Positions 44,409-53,590 of a DNA stretch of 64,000 nt are shown here, one piece after another. A model generated the notes under the pieces. That model was given only the letters and a program-made list of their open reading frames with translations. It was not told the origin of the DNA and searched no databases. The DNA is from an uncultured Bacteroidota bacterium. Lineage in GTDB: Bacteria; Bacteroidota; Bacteroidia; Bacteroidales; SZUA-534. The stretch covers positions 31,181 to 95,180 of the forward strand of contig CAMHPA010000004.1 in the NCBI GenBank assembly GCA_946186925.1, read 5' to 3'. Each line of letters opens with the position of its first letter. Position 1 is the first letter of the stretch. The position numbers and the translations under genes are program-made.

Positions 44409-44436
44409 GTAGAGACGTAGCGCGCTACGTCTCTAC
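44409..44436. repeat. Perfect 28-bp palindrome, GTAGAGACG family
   Basis: The arms GTAGAGACGTAGCG / CGCTACGTCTCTAC form a perfect 28-bp inverted repeat just downstream of trmD. It is the cleanest copy of the hairpin family in this window. It may terminate trmD, though no U run follows. Confidence 0.85.
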
Positions 44437-44443
44437 GTGCGTC

Positions 44444-45121
44444 CTATTCCCCAAGCAAGTCTGGGCGCAAACGCCGCGTGCGCTCAAGGGCCTGCTCGTA
44501 TTTCCAGTCTTCAATTAGGCGCTCGTTGCCCGATAGCAGCACTTCGGGCACCTTCCAGCCTTTGTAGTCGGCAGGGCGCGTATAGACAGGCGCCGATAGC
44601 AGATTGTCCTGGAACGAGTCGGAAAGCGCCGATGTCTCGTCGCTGATGGCGCCCGGGATGAGCCGCACCACCGCGTCGGCAATGACGGCAGCAGCCAGCT
44701 CGCCGCCCGTTAGCACATAGTCGCCGATTGATATCTCTTTGGTAATCAGGTGGTCGCGCACGCGCTGGTCGATGCCTTTGTAGTGCCCGCAAAGGATGAT
44801 TATGTTCTGCAACTGCGACATCTGGTTGGCCATTGGCTGGTTGAACATCTCGCCGTCGGGCGAAGTATAGATAATCTCGTCGTACTGGCGCTCACTTTTC
44901 AAGTGCTCAATGCACGCCTCGATGGGTTGGATGGTCATCACCATTCCAGCGCTACCGCTGAAGGCGTAATCGTCGCAGCGGCGGTGCTTGTCGGTCGAGT
45001 AATCGCGCAGGTTGTGAATGTGGATTTCGGCAATGCCCTTCTTCTGTGCCCGCCCGATGATGCTCTGGCTGAACGGCCCGTCAAGAATTTCGGGAACAAC
45101 GGTGATAATGTCGATGCGCAT
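44444..45121 (-). CDS. trmD: tRNA (guanine-37-N1) methyltransferase
   Basis: 225 residues from the ATG at 45121 ([19 protein letters not shown]), the usual start; the longer in-frame reading adds residues with no similarity. TrmD methylates G37 in tRNAs, using SAM, to prevent frameshifting. The knotted-fold motifs are present: [14 protein letters not shown] [48 protein letters not shown] and the C-terminal helices ([18 protein letters not shown]). A TAnnTTTG element lies 23 nt before the start. Unlike many bacteria it is not with rimM/rplS here. Confidence 0.95.
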   Translation of the reverse strand: MRIDIITVVPEILDGPFSQSIIGRAQKKGIAEIHIHNLRDYSTDKHRRCDDYAFSGSAGMVMTIQPIEACIEHLKSERQYDEIIYTSPDGEMFNQPMANQMSQLQNIIILCGHYKGIDQRVRDHLITKEISIGDYVLTGGELAAAVIADAVVRLIPGAISDETSALSDSFQDNLLSAPVYTRPADYKGWKVPEVLLSGNERLIEDWKYEQALERTRRLRPDLLGE

Positions 45122-45143
45122 AGCTGTACGGTTTTGTTCGGGA

Positions 45144-45151
45144 CAAAGGTA
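45144..45151 (-). promoter_or_regulatory. Candidate -7 element for trmD
   Basis: Reverse-strand TACCTTTG, 22 nt from the trmD start. Confidence 0.55.
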
Positions 45152-45235
45152 ATACGAAAGTTGGGATTGTCGGCTGCTGGCAGTCGGTTGTATAAAAATC
45201 GGCAGCAAACATTCTCTTCCCTCAACCCTAACCTC

Positions 45236-46597
45236 TTACCGTTTTTCGCACTTCATAAAGCAATCGCCGCAGGCTGCGTGGCGGCCGCGAAGGCGGTTTT
45301 CAATCATCTCGGCGTAGCGTTCGGCAAGGATTGGAATGCGGATTGTGCGCACAACCTCGTGTGCGAAAGCCGACATAAGCATCATTTTTGCCTCGTCTTC
45401 GCCAATGCATCGCTGGCGCATATAGAACAACGCACTCTCGTCCAGCTGGCCCACGGTGGCGCCGTGGCTGCACTTCACATCATCGGCATAAATCTCAAGT
45501 TGCGGCTTGGTGTACATCCGCGCCGACGGCGATATGCAGATGTTTTTGTTCGACTGCTGGGCGTTGGTTTTCTGCGCGTCGGGGCGGACAAGAACGTAGC
45601 CGCTGAACACGCCAACCGATTCGTCGTTGAGCACGTTTTTGTAGAGTTCGTAGCTGGTGCAGTTGGGCACGGCGTGGTCAACGTAGGTGAAGTTGTCGAT
45701 GTGCTGGTGCCCTGCTGGCAGCGACAGACCATAGATGCTGGCCTCGGCGTGCTGGCCCGCCATCAGTACCTCAACGTTGTTGCGCACAAAGCCGCCGTGA
45801 AGCGTCAGCGTGTTGGCAATGAGCTGGCTGTCAGTGTTTTGTTCAATCAGCAGCGATGCAATTTGCGACGAGCGGTCGTTAAGATTCTGAATGCAGTAGC
45901 AGTCGAGCTGCGCATTTGGCTGCAGCACCGTTTCGGTAACGTTGTTCAGCAGAAACTGGCTGTTTGCGAGCGTGTGGTCGCAGATGACAATTTTGGCCTG
46001 ACTGCCGCGTCCCGCAACAATCAGGTTGCGCTGGTTCACCATCAGCGGATTGTTGCCCGAGAGCACGTTGACAATCTGAATTGGTTTATCAACCACCACA
46101 TTGTCAGGAATATACAAGAAAAGCCCGCTTCGCGCGAAGGCGATGTTCAGGCTGATTGTTGTGTCATATTTTTGGGCGGCCAGACGGTTATAGTGAGCCG
46201 CAAATAGTTCGGGATATTTATTGGCGCCATCTGCCATTTCGGTTGCCACAACATTGGCTGGTATGGTGCTGTTTTTCAAGTCAATCCAGCCGTTATTTAT
46301 AATGATGGTGTAAGTGTCAAGGTCGGGAACGGCGCAACGGAACACTGTCTGGCTATCGGTCGTGGCGGCTAACTTGCTGATAGAGTAGCCGTAAGCGTGA
46401 CCGAAGGCGGTCATAATCTCTGTAAATCGATACCGTTCGCACCCTTTTCGTGGCAGGCCCAGAGCATCGAACTGACTGATGGCCGTTTCGCGCACGCGGT
46501 TCATCGCCTCGGGCATACCGTCGGAAATTTGTGCGGCATACTGGCGATAAAGTGCTGTAAGTTTGTCTTTTATGCCAACTGAACTAACGTTTTCCAT
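45236..46597 (-). CDS. sufD: Fe-S cluster assembly protein SufD
   Basis: 453 residues. SufD partners SufB and SufC in the scaffold that builds Fe-S clusters. Typical features: a variable helical N-terminus (RFTEIMTAFGHAY), then the parallel beta-helix with IVNVLSGNNPLMVNQRNLIVAGRGSQAKIVICDHT and YADDVKCSHGATVGQLDESALFYMRQRCIGEDEA, the conserved SHGATVGQ of the SufBD family with its His. It starts 3 nt after the sufC stop. The C-terminus has CGDC plus CEK, fitting cysteines known in this family. Confidence 0.93.
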   Translation of the reverse strand: MENVSSVGIKDKLTALYRQYAAQISDGMPEAMNRVRETAISQFDALGLPRKGCERYRFTEIMTAFGHAYGYSISKLAATTDSQTVFRCAVPDLDTYTIIINNGWIDLKNSTIPANVVATEMADGANKYPELFAAHYNRLAAQKYDTTISLNIAFARSGLFLYIPDNVVVDKPIQIVNVLSGNNPLMVNQRNLIVAGRGSQAKIVICDHTLANSQFLLNNVTETVLQPNAQLDCYCIQNLNDRSSQIASLLIEQNTDSQLIANTLTLHGGFVRNNVEVLMAGQHAEASIYGLSLPAGHQHIDNFTYVDHAVPNCTSYELYKNVLNDESVGVFSGYVLVRPDAQKTNAQQSNKNICISPSARMYTKPQLEIYADDVKCSHGATVGQLDESALFYMRQRCIGEDEAKMMLMSAFAHEVVRTIRIPILAERYAEMIENRLRGRHAACGDCFMKCEKR

Positions 46598-46600
46598 AAA

Positions 46601-47356
46601 CTACTTGTTGTCGAATTCGCTTTTAATCCAGTCGTAGCCCTTCTCCTCAAGCTCAAGCGCGAGCTCTTTGCCGCCAGTCTTCACAATTTGGCCGTTGTAG
46701 AGCACGTGCACCACATCGGGCACAATGTAGTCGAGCAGGCGCTGATAGTGCGTGATAACAATGGACGACGTTTCGGGTGTCTTGAGTTTATTCACACCGC
46801 TGGCCACAATTCGCAGGGCGTCAATATCAAGGCCCGAATCGGTCTCATCGAGAATCGATAGGCGCGGCTCAAGCATCGCCATCTGGAAAATCTCGTTGCG
46901 TTTCTTCTCACCGCCCGAAAAGCCTTCATTCACAGAGCGTGACGTGAGCCGTGAGTCAATCTCGACCAGCTGGCTCTTCTCGCGCATCAGTTTCAGATAT
47001 TCGGCAGCCGAAAGGGCGGGTAGGCCGTTGAATTTGCGCTTCTCGTTGACGGCGGCGCGCATAAAGTTGACCATACTGACGCCAGGAATCTCAACTGGAT
47101 ACTGGAAACTCATAAAAAGCCCCAACCGCGCGCGGTCCTCGGGCGGCATTGCAAGCAGGTCGCGGCCCAAGAACGTCACCTCGCCGCCATCGACAGTGAA
47201 GCGGCTGTTGCCCGTCAGCACCGACGAGAGCGTACTTTTTCCCGACCCGTTGGGTCCCATAATGGCGTGCACCTCGCCCGCATTAATGTGCAAGTTGATT
47301 CCCTTCAGAATCGGCTTCCCGTCAATCGAAGCCCGTAAATCTTTTATTGTCAGCAT
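46601..47356 (-). CDS. sufC: Fe-S cluster assembly ATPase SufC
   Basis: 251 residues, ABC-type ATPase. Walker [11 protein letters not shown], the Q-loop, the SufC-specific signature [14 protein letters not shown], Walker [17 protein letters not shown] and H-loop ITHYQRLL. SufC drives conformational change of the SufBC2D complex. Located between sufB (116 nt upstream) and sufD. Confidence 0.96.
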   Translation of the reverse strand: MLTIKDLRASIDGKPILKGINLHINAGEVHAIMGPNGSGKSTLSSVLTGNSRFTVDGGEVTFLGRDLLAMPPEDRARLGLFMSFQYPVEIPGVSMVNFMRAAVNEKRKFNGLPALSAAEYLKLMREKSQLVEIDSRLTSRSVNEGFSGGEKKRNEIFQMAMLEPRLSILDETDSGLDIDALRIVASGVNKLKTPETSSIVITHYQRLLDYIVPDVVHVLYNGQIVKTGGKELALELEEKGYDWIKSEFDNK

Positions 47357-47472
47357 ATTTTAAACACAAACTATAAACGAAAACACAAACTGAACGGCAA
47401 AATTAAACAATTGTTCACGTTTTATGCGTTCGTCAATATTCTATCATTCAAATAATCAAATCCTTCAATCAT

Positions 47473-48912
47473 TTACCCTACACTACCTTCAAGGCTGACT
47501 TGCAGCAGTTTCTGCGCCTCGACGGCGAATTCCATCGGCAGGGTGTTCAGCACCTCTTTGGCGTAACCGTTCACAATCAGGCCCACGGCGTCTTCGGTTG
47601 AAATGCCGCGCTGGTTGCAGTAGAAAATCTGGTCCTCGCCGATTTTCGACGTGGTGGCCTCGTGTTCGAGCACGGCGGTGTTGTTCAGGCACTCGACGTA
47701 AGGGAACGTGTGGGCACCGCATTTGTCGCCTAAAAGCAGCGAGTCGCACTGCGAGTAGTTGCGCGCCCCGTCGGCGTTGGCCGAGACCTTGACAAGGCCG
47801 CGGTAACTGTTCTGGCTCTGACCTGCCGAAATGCCCTTCGACACTATGCGGCTGCTGGTGTTGCGGCCAATGTGAATCATTTTTGAACCTGTGTCGGCCT
47901 GCTGGTGGTTGTTGGTGACGGCCACCGAGTAGAACTCCGACGACGAGCCGTCGCCCAAGAGCACCGTGCCTGGGTATTTCCACGTTATGGCCGAGCCCGT
48001 CTCCACCTGGCTCCACGACAGCCGCGCGTTCACGCCCTTGCACAGGCCGCGCTTGGTCACAAAATTGTAAATGCCGCCGCGGCCCTCCTTGTCACCTGGA
48101 TACCAATTCTGCACGGTCGAATATTTCACTTCGGCGTTGTTCATCACCACAATCTCCACAATGGCGGCGTGCAGTTGGTTTTCGTCGCGGCGGGGTGCGG
48201 TGCAGCCCTCAAGGTAACTAACGTAACTATCATCGTCACAGATAATTAGTGTGCGCTCAAACTGTCCCGTTTTGGCGGCGTTTATGCGGAAATAGGTGCT
48301 CAACTCCATCGGGCAGCGCACCCCTTTCGGGATATAGCAGAACGAGCCGTCGCTGAAAACAGCCGAGTTCAGGGCCGCAAAATAGTTGTCGGTAGGCGGC
48401 ACCACCGAGCCAAGATACTGCCGCACAAGGTCGGGGTGATTGCGCACAGCCTCACTGAACGAGCAGAAGATTATGCCGCGCTCGGCAAGTGCGTCTTTGT
48501 AGGTGGTTTTTACTGATACACTGTCCATTACAGCATCGAAAGCCACACCCGAGAGCGCTTTTTGCTCATCGAGCGGAATGCCCAACTTGTCGAAAGTCTT
48601 TTTCAGTTCGGGGTCAATCTCGCCGTTTTCGGGCTTCACATTCTGTTTTGGCGCCGAGTAGTAGATAATGTCCTGATAGTCAATCTCGGGAATGTCAAGG
48701 TGCGCCCAAGTGGGCATTTTTTGAGTCAGCCAATGGCGATAGGCCTTCAAGCGGAACTCGAGCAGCCATTCGGGTTCTTCCTTTTTGCTCGAAATGAGCC
48801 GAATAACGTCCTCGTTCAGGCCCTTGCCAATGGTGTCGTGCTCAATGTCCGACACAAAGCCGTATTTGTACTCGCTGTCGGTTACCTCGCTGATTATGTT
48901 GGTGTTGTCCAT
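47473..48912 (-). CDS. sufB: Fe-S cluster assembly protein SufB
   Basis: 479 residues from the ATG at 48912 ([32 protein letters not shown]), consistent with family N-termini; an upstream frame to 48993 is rejected because it runs over the promoter element. SufB is the main scaffold. It carries the characteristic [58 protein letters not shown] and KISEDQIFYC-type ([15 protein letters not shown]) segments. Cys in EGCTAP is the persulfide acceptor site. sufS and sufE are not adjacent; the cysteine desulfurase must be elsewhere. Confidence 0.96.
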   Translation of the reverse strand: MDNTNIISEVTDSEYKYGFVSDIEHDTIGKGLNEDVIRLISSKKEEPEWLLEFRLKAYRHWLTQKMPTWAHLDIPEIDYQDIIYYSAPKQNVKPENGEIDPELKKTFDKLGIPLDEQKALSGVAFDAVMDSVSVKTTYKDALAERGIIFCSFSEAVRNHPDLVRQYLGSVVPPTDNYFAALNSAVFSDGSFCYIPKGVRCPMELSTYFRINAAKTGQFERTLIICDDDSYVSYLEGCTAPRRDENQLHAAIVEIVVMNNAEVKYSTVQNWYPGDKEGRGGIYNFVTKRGLCKGVNARLSWSQVETGSAITWKYPGTVLLGDGSSSEFYSVAVTNNHQQADTGSKMIHIGRNTSSRIVSKGISAGQSQNSYRGLVKVSANADGARNYSQCDSLLLGDKCGAHTFPYVECLNNTAVLEHEATTSKIGEDQIFYCNQRGISTEDAVGLIVNGYAKEVLNTLPMEFAVEAQKLLQVSLEGSVG

Positions 48913-48990
48913 TCGTTTTATGTTTAACGGGTTGAAACGTTTCGCTTTCTCTCTAACCGATTTAACCCGATTATATCCGATATTTTGGTG

Positions 48991-48998
48991 CAAAATTA
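48991..48998 (-). promoter_or_regulatory. Candidate -7 element for suf operon
   Basis: Reverse-strand TAATTTTG matches TAnnTTTG and sits about 79 nt upstream of the sufB ATG, driving sufBCD. Confidence 0.5.
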
Positions 48999-49070
48999 GA
49001 GAAAAAAGGGTTATTTGATTAGTTTGCTGTAAAAACGTACGAAGATGACCGATTATCTATCAAAGATTGC

Positions 49071-49078
49071 TATCTTTG
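49071..49078 (+). promoter_or_regulatory. Candidate -7 element for first TA pair
   Basis: TATCTTTG exact match to TAnnTTTG, 19 nt before the ATG at 49098. Confidence 0.6.
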
Positions 49079-49097
49079 AAAACCAAAACAACTGAAA

Positions 49098-49394
49098 ATG
49101 ACACGGCTGAATATCGCACTTGATCAATCGACATTGTTCGGCAAAAATTTTTACAATTTCCTTGTTGAAATGAATTATGTGGCTGAAAATGAGCCGGGTG
49201 TGGTGTGTATCGACGAAAAAACCACCGAAGGCGGGAAAATATTGAACCTTCTGTACGATTTGGACGTTGTAGACGTTGACAAAGAATATATTATGTCGCC
49301 CGACTCCGACCTTGAGCGCGCCATTACTGCCGAGGAACTTCTTGTGGGCGTCAAGCAGGATTTGCGAGCCAAATTCAACAGCCGCGCATTATGA
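49098..49394 (+). CDS. Probable antitoxin of RelE/ParE-type pair
   Basis: 98 residues, acidic overall, no recognised DNA-binding motif. Sequence runs LNIALDQSTLFGKNFYNFLVEMNYV, then a beta-rich middle and a C-terminal helical tail ITAEELLVGVKQDLRAKF that could wrap a toxin. It overlaps the next gene by 4 nt (ATGA at 49391-49394), the classical coupling of TA modules, and sits first, as antitoxins do. The promoter is a good TAnnTTTG match. The antitoxin label comes from position and coupling, not from homology. Confidence 0.55.
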   Translation: MTRLNIALDQSTLFGKNFYNFLVEMNYVAENEPGVVCIDEKTTEGGKILNLLYDLDVVDVDKEYIMSPDSDLERAITAEELLVGVKQDLRAKFNSRAL

Positions 49395-49720
49395 GCGTCT
49401 TGTTTCTGCCCGAGGTCCGAGCGTATTTCAACGAACTGACTGACATTCTGTTTGAAAAAGAGTATTTCGGTTTCCCCGATTCAGCCGAAAAGTATGTCGA
49501 AGAACTGTTCCTCGATATAAAAAACACATTGTCAATCTGCCCCAAACGTCGCGCGCCCGAATATTTCACACGGTATGGACGCAATATGTATTATTCTGTT
49601 TTTAAGAAGAATAATCACACCCAATGGTATGTGTTTTTCAATATATACGAAAAGAATGGCATAAGAATTTATCTTGTCCGCTACATCAGCAACAACCACG
49701 TGATTGCGCACCTTATTTAG
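49391..49720 (+). CDS. RelE/ParE-like toxin
   Basis: 109 residues. The layout is that of RelE/ParE proteins: two N-terminal helices (VRAYFNELTDILFEKEY, SAEKYVEELFLDIKNTL), then a beta-sheet with YFTRYGRNMYYSVFKKNNHTQW, WYVFFNIYEKNGIRIYLVRYISNNH. The C-terminal strand ending NNHVIAHLI is the place for catalytic or DNA-gyrase-contacting residues. It overlaps the upstream ORF by 4 nt. Whether it is an mRNase (RelE) or a gyrase poison (ParE) is not clear from sequence. Confidence 0.65.
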   Translation: MSVLFLPEVRAYFNELTDILFEKEYFGFPDSAEKYVEELFLDIKNTLSICPKRRAPEYFTRYGRNMYYSVFKKNNHTQWYVFFNIYEKNGIRIYLVRYISNNHVIAHLI

Positions 49721-49853
49721 CGGAATATAAATCGTTTAAACGGTGAAAGTTTAGAAGTTTAGCGCTTCGCCGTTTAGAAGGTTTAGTCTTTAAAAATTCT
49801 AAACTATACTTATGCCTTTTGCCGTTGGCCTTATGCCTCAATCCTTCAATTAA

Positions 49854-50873
49854 TCAATCTTCAATAAACTTCATCGTGCTTATAATCGCCTCAATCTGAC
49901 GCATATAGTTGCGTTTGTCCTTCTTGCCTGCGTACACGTAGCCATCGACGGTGACAATGCGGCCGCGCTGCTCGTCGTACTGCGTAAGGCTGACGAAGGG
50001 GCCACCCATAAAGTCGCCGTGAGTCTCCCACAGGCCGCGTAGTTCGGCGGTGTACCGGCCGCGGCGGTTGAACGAGCGGAAGGTTGTCACGTCCTCGAAT
50101 GCGACGGTGGTCATATACGAGCCGTCGGACGGGCCGCCAACAAAACGCTTGCACATCAGGTTGCGCATTGCCATAAGGCGGTCGCGAGTAAGCATCAGAG
50201 TATCAGTGTATTTGTAATAATAGACGAAAAGGCCCTGGCTGATTTCGGGCGTTTCGTGCGAAATCCAAATGAAGTGGCAGGTGTCGCCGTCGAGCGTGCA
50301 ACTGGTGTCCATATCGTAGGTGTAACCCTTTGGTATAGTCATTGTTACACTGGCCGAGCGCTCAAGTTTTGACATCACTTCGCGGTCGGGGAAGGTGGCG
50401 TAGTTCTTTATGATTCGGTCTTGCTCGGCTTTGAGCAGAAGGGCCACAAGTTGGTCGCGGTTGGCCGATATGAGCGAGTCGAGCGCGCGGGCGCTGCGGG
50501 CGGTTATGCGGATAACGGTCTGCGGTGCGGCCCAAAGGTCGTTGGCAACCATTATGCCTGCCGCGCTGTCCGACGCTACGCGGCAACTGACAATGTTGCG
50601 GTGGCGTTGGAAAATCTCGGTGAAGGCCTTGTTGGGGATTCGCACCACGTCGAACATCGGTTCGCTCTGGTTTAGCCCTGGCACGTCGGCGGCCAAAATG
50701 TTCAGTATGGTGTCGGCGGTAGTTTTCCACACGTCGTCTTCAATCACAACAACCACTTCGCCCGCGGCACCCGATATTTGCGGAAGCATTTTCTCGCGAA
50801 CCTTGCCTGTGCAGGCGGTGAGAACAGCGGCTGCAAACGCTGTGGCAATCAGTAGATAATTAGTCGGTTTCAT
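49854..50873 (-). CDS. DUF4837 lipoprotein
   Basis: 339 residues, lipobox LTAC (Cys21) after a typical signal peptide. DUF4837 is a Bacteroidetes-specific family of exported proteins of unknown role. Conserved patches seen: SGAAGEVVVVIEDDVW near residue 34-49, EPMFDVVRIPNKAFTEIFQRHRNIV, and near the end GLWETHGDFMGGPFVSLTQYDEQRGRIVTVDGYVYAGKKDKRNYMRQIEAI. It is separated from the TA modules on both sides and is not part of them. Confidence 0.88.
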   Translation of the reverse strand: MKPTNYLLIATAFAAAVLTACTGKVREKMLPQISGAAGEVVVVIEDDVWKTTADTILNILAADVPGLNQSEPMFDVVRIPNKAFTEIFQRHRNIVSCRVASDSAAGIMVANDLWAAPQTVIRITARSARALDSLISANRDQLVALLLKAEQDRIIKNYATFPDREVMSKLERSASVTMTIPKGYTYDMDTSCTLDGDTCHFIWISHETPEISQGLFVYYYKYTDTLMLTRDRLMAMRNLMCKRFVGGPSDGSYMTTVAFEDVTTFRSFNRRGRYTAELRGLWETHGDFMGGPFVSLTQYDEQRGRIVTVDGYVYAGKKDKRNYMRQIEAIISTMKFIED

Positions 50874-50931
50874 TTTACAAGGTATTAAGTTTTAAGTTGC
50901 TAAGTTATAAGTTATTGGATTGTGTTTAATG

Positions 50932-51483
50932 TTACTCTTCATCCAAATCATTCAAATCGAAATAAAGCAGACGTGTGGGCTCGTCGGCATCGTCCTCGTT
51001 GAGCGGCACAAATCCGTTTTTAAAGTAGAAATCCAAGGCCGCAACGTAGGCGTCAACTGTAATGAAACGGCAGCCCGTCTTGTTGTCGGTGGTGAAATAT
51101 AATTTAATGAATTCCAAAAGTTTACTGCCGATACTCTTCTTTTTCATCGAAACGCAAACACCAAAGCGCCCTATCTTAACGGCAGGATAACTTTTCAGCC
51201 GTTTGTGATTGTTGAAACGGCGGCTGAAGTGGTTGTATTTTGTTTTGTTGTCGAAATCGGATATTGAAATACGGTCGTTCGAGAGACTGAAGAAGGCGAT
51301 AACATTATTTGACGCTTTTTCGAGTACGGTATATGTGACGGCTAACTTCTCTTTGCGGTAAAGCGGGGCATCGGTCAGAATAAAATCATTCAAATCATTG
51401 TCGCCGCAATCGAAAGCAGCAACTGTTTCCGTCCCTACCATCCTGTGAATGGTGTACTTTTCGACAAATTCACTATCTAACAT
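50932..51483 (-). CDS. GNAT acetyltransferase, probable TacT-like toxin
   Basis: 183 residues from the ATG at 51483 (the GTG at 51486 is an alternative). GNAT features: VAAFDCGDNDLNDFI near the start, a beta-strand core with VTYTVLEKASNNVIAFFSLSND, and the acetyl-CoA loop region VKIGRFGVCVSMKKKSIGSKLLEFI, a Q/R-x-x-G-x-G/A-like loop. The FDCGNxxLxxF opening is typical of GNAT toxins that acetylate aminoacyl-tRNA. The start overlaps by 1 nt the stop of a 51-residue ORF (TGATG at 51481-51485), giving a type II toxin-antitoxin module candidate. Substrate not determined. Confidence 0.75.
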   Translation of the reverse strand: MLDSEFVEKYTIHRMVGTETVAAFDCGDNDLNDFILTDAPLYRKEKLAVTYTVLEKASNNVIAFFSLSNDRISISDFDNKTKYNHFSRRFNNHKRLKSYPAVKIGRFGVCVSMKKKSIGSKLLEFIKLYFTTDNKTGCRFITVDAYVAALDFYFKNGFVPLNEDDADEPTRLLYFDLNDLDEE

Positions 51484-51638
51484 CACACGAAATCACAAAC
51501 TTTTTTCAACGCTTCGTAGGTTGCTTTCATTCGCGCACGCTCTTCAGGCGAAATGCGGCGTTTTTCTTTCATTCGAGCCTCGAACCGCTTTGCGTCCTCA
51601 CCATAGAGAATCGGTGTTTCTTTGATTGGTCGTGCCAT
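51483..51638 (-). CDS. Small basic antitoxin candidate (51 aa)
   Basis: 51 residues, too short for most gene finders: begins MARPIKETPILYGEDAKRFE, then EARMKEKRRISPEERARMKA and TYEALKKVCDFV. The sequence is highly charged and helical, without a folded DNA-binding motif that I can name. Its TGA stop shares an A/T with the GNAT start (TGATG), so it is translated immediately before the toxin. A TAnnTTTG element and a TTG 19 nt upstream (-33) fit a strong Bacteroidetes promoter. An overlapping tandem/palindrome operator lies between the promoter and the start. Confidence 0.75.
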   Translation of the reverse strand: MARPIKETPILYGEDAKRFEARMKEKRRISPEERARMKATYEALKKVCDFV

Positions 51639-51650
51639 AATCGTTGATTT

Positions 51651-51666
51651 TTAATGCATTAATGCA
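51651..51666 (-). promoter_or_regulatory. Candidate operator: tandem TTAATGCA with two palindromes
   Basis: TTAATGCATTAATGCA is a perfect 8-bp tandem repeat that contains two overlapping 12-bp palindromes, TTAATGCATTAA (51651-51662) and TGCATTAATGCA (51655-51666). It abuts and overlaps by two bases the -7 element, as would an autoregulation site for the antitoxin. Confidence 0.6.
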
Positions 51667-51672
51667 AAGATA
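51665..51672 (-). promoter_or_regulatory. -7 element of GNAT TA module
   Basis: Reverse-strand TATCTTTG, with TTG 19 nt further upstream as -33. It is the best-supported promoter in this window. Confidence 0.65.
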
Positions 51673-51701
51673 ACCATAAAATCCGTGTATGCAACCCCGC
51701 C

Positions 51702-53492
51702 TCAACTATCCAACTTCAGCACCGCCAAGAACGCCTTCTGCGGCACCTCAACGGTTCCAATCTGGCGCATACGTTTCTTGCCTTCCTTCTGTTTTTCAAG
51801 CAGTTTGCGCTTTCGCGACACGTCGCCGCCGTAGCATTTGGCCGTCACGTCCTTGCGCACCTGGCGCACGGTTTCGCGGGCAATGATTTTGGCGCCAATG
51901 GCGGCCTGAATGGCCACGTCGAACTGCTGGCGCGGAATCAGTTCCTTCAACTTCTCGCACATTTTGCGGCCAAGGTCGTAGGCGTGGTCGGCGTGAATGA
52001 GCGACGACAGCGCGTCGACACCCTCGCCGTTGAGCAGAATATCGAGTTTCACAAGATTGGCGCGCCCGTATCCGCTGGGGTGGTAGTCGAACGACGCGTA
52101 ACCCTTTGATATACTTTTCAGTTTATCGTAAAAATCGAACACAATTTCCGACAGCGGCATATCAAACGTTACCTCAACGCGGTTGCCCGTCACGTAGGTC
52201 TGGTTCTTGAGCACGCCGCGCTTGTCGATGCAGAGTTTCATAATGCTGCCGATGTAGTCCACGTTCGAGATTATCTGCGCGTTGATGTACGGTTCCTCAA
52301 TATAGTCGATGGTGTTCACCGCAGGCAGCCCCGACGGGTTGTGCACCTCAAGTGTCTCGCCTTTTTTGGTGTGGCAGATGAACGAAACGTTGGGCACCGT
52401 GGTGATGACGTCCATATTGAACTCGCGGTCGAGCCGTTCCTGAATGATTTCCATATGCAGCAGGCCAAGGAATCCGCAACGGAAGCCGAAGCCCAGAGCC
52501 GCCGATGATTCGGGTTGGAACGTCAATGAAGCGTCGTTCAGTTGCAGTTTCTCGAGCGATGCGCGAAGGTCCTCATACTCGTCGGCCACCACAGGATAGA
52601 CGCCCGCAAAAACCATTGGCTTCACCTCTTCGAAACCCTCGATGGCTGTGGCGCACGGACGGTCGACGTGTGTGATGGTGTCGCCCACCTTCACCTCGCG
52701 CGACGTCTTGATGCCCGATATTATGTAGCCCACGTCGCCCGTGTGCAGCACCTTCCGCGGTTCGCGGTCGAGCCTAAGAACGCCCACCTCGTCGGCGTTG
52801 TACTGCTTGCCCGTGTTCACAAATTTCACAAAATCGCCAGTCGCAATCTCGCCGTTCACAATCTTGAAGTAGGCGATGATGCCGCGGAACGAGTTGAAGA
52901 CCGAGTCGAAAATCAGAGCCTGCAGCGGCGCCTGCGGGTCGCCCTTCGGCGGCGGAATCACCTGCACAATGCGCTCAAGAATCTTATCCACGCCCTCGCC
53001 CGTCTTGCCGCTGGCCGCAAGAATGTCGTCGCGGTCGCAGCCGATAAGGTCCACAATCTGGTCCTTCACCTCTTCGGGCATAGCGTTCGGCAGGTCGATT
53101 TTATTGATGACGGGGATTATCTCAAGATTATGCTCAATGGCAAGATAAAGGTTCGAAATGGTCTGAGCCTGAATACCTTGCGTGGCGTCGACAATGAGCA
53201 GCGCACCCTCGCAGGCGGCAATCGAGCGCGAAACCTCGTACGAGAAATCGACGTGCCCTGGGGTGTCAATCAGGTTCAGCACGTATTTCTTGCCCTCGTA
53301 CATATAATCCATTTGGATGGCGTGGCTCTTGATGGTGATGCCGCGCTCGCGTTCAAGATCCATATCATCGAGCACCTGGTCCTGCGCCTGCCGCTCGTTG
53401 ACGGTGCCCGTATACTGAAGCAGACGGTCGGCCAGCGTGCTTTTGCCGTGGTCGATGTGCGCTATGATGCAGAAATTGCGGATGTTGTCCAT
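51702..53492 (-). CDS. lepA: Elongation factor 4 (LepA)
   Basis: 596 residues from the ATG at 53492 ([20 protein letters not shown]); a longer in-frame reading to 53513 overlaps the promoter. LepA is a ribosomal GTPase that back-translocates or assists in initiation and assembly. Motifs: G1 [10 protein letters not shown]2 [12 protein letters not shown]3 [13 protein letters not shown]4 NKIDLPNA; the C-terminal LepA-specific domain starts near residue 480 and ends [21 protein letters not shown], which contacts tRNA. The upstream -7 element is TATCTTTG. Confidence 0.97.
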   Translation of the reverse strand: MDNIRNFCIIAHIDHGKSTLADRLLQYTGTVNERQAQDQVLDDMDLERERGITIKSHAIQMDYMYEGKKYVLNLIDTPGHVDFSYEVSRSIAACEGALLIVDATQGIQAQTISNLYLAIEHNLEIIPVINKIDLPNAMPEEVKDQIVDLIGCDRDDILAASGKTGEGVDKILERIVQVIPPPKGDPQAPLQALIFDSVFNSFRGIIAYFKIVNGEIATGDFVKFVNTGKQYNADEVGVLRLDREPRKVLHTGDVGYIISGIKTSREVKVGDTITHVDRPCATAIEGFEEVKPMVFAGVYPVVADEYEDLRASLEKLQLNDASLTFQPESSAALGFGFRCGFLGLLHMEIIQERLDREFNMDVITTVPNVSFICHTKKGETLEVHNPSGLPAVNTIDYIEEPYINAQIISNVDYIGSIMKLCIDKRGVLKNQTYVTGNRVEVTFDMPLSEIVFDFYDKLKSISKGYASFDYHPSGYGRANLVKLDILLNGEGVDALSSLIHADHAYDLGRKMCEKLKELIPRQQFDVAIQAAIGAKIIARETVRQVRKDVTAKCYGGDVSRKRKLLEKQKEGKKRMRQIGTVEVPQKAFLAVLKLDS

Positions 53493-53510
53493 TTGCAGAT
53501 TTTTAGGGTG

Positions 53511-53518
53511 CAAAGATA
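53511..53518 (-). promoter_or_regulatory. Candidate -7 element for lepA
   Basis: Reverse-strand TATCTTTG, 18 nt before the lepA start. The tract of 8 G at 53541-53548 lies at the -33 position relative to it. Confidence 0.55.
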
Positions 53519-53548
53519 ATTATTTTAAGGATTGACGGATGGGGGGGG

Positions 53549-53590
53549 CGTGAAGGATTGAAGGATTGAATGAGAGAAGGATTGAACTGA
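53549..53590. repeat. GAAGGATTGAA repeat run
   Basis: GTGAAGGATTGAAGGATTG-type units and one more GAAGGATTGAA copy, upstream of the SDR-like gene. The same unit appears at 42706-42740 and, inverted, at 54829-54866 and 49839-49853. Confidence 0.55.

Noticed and set aside
44750..46207. 485-codon plus-strand open frame across trmD and sufD
   Set aside because: It is antisense to two well-supported genes. His/Val/Ala-rich composition is typical of reverse frames of high-GC3 genes.
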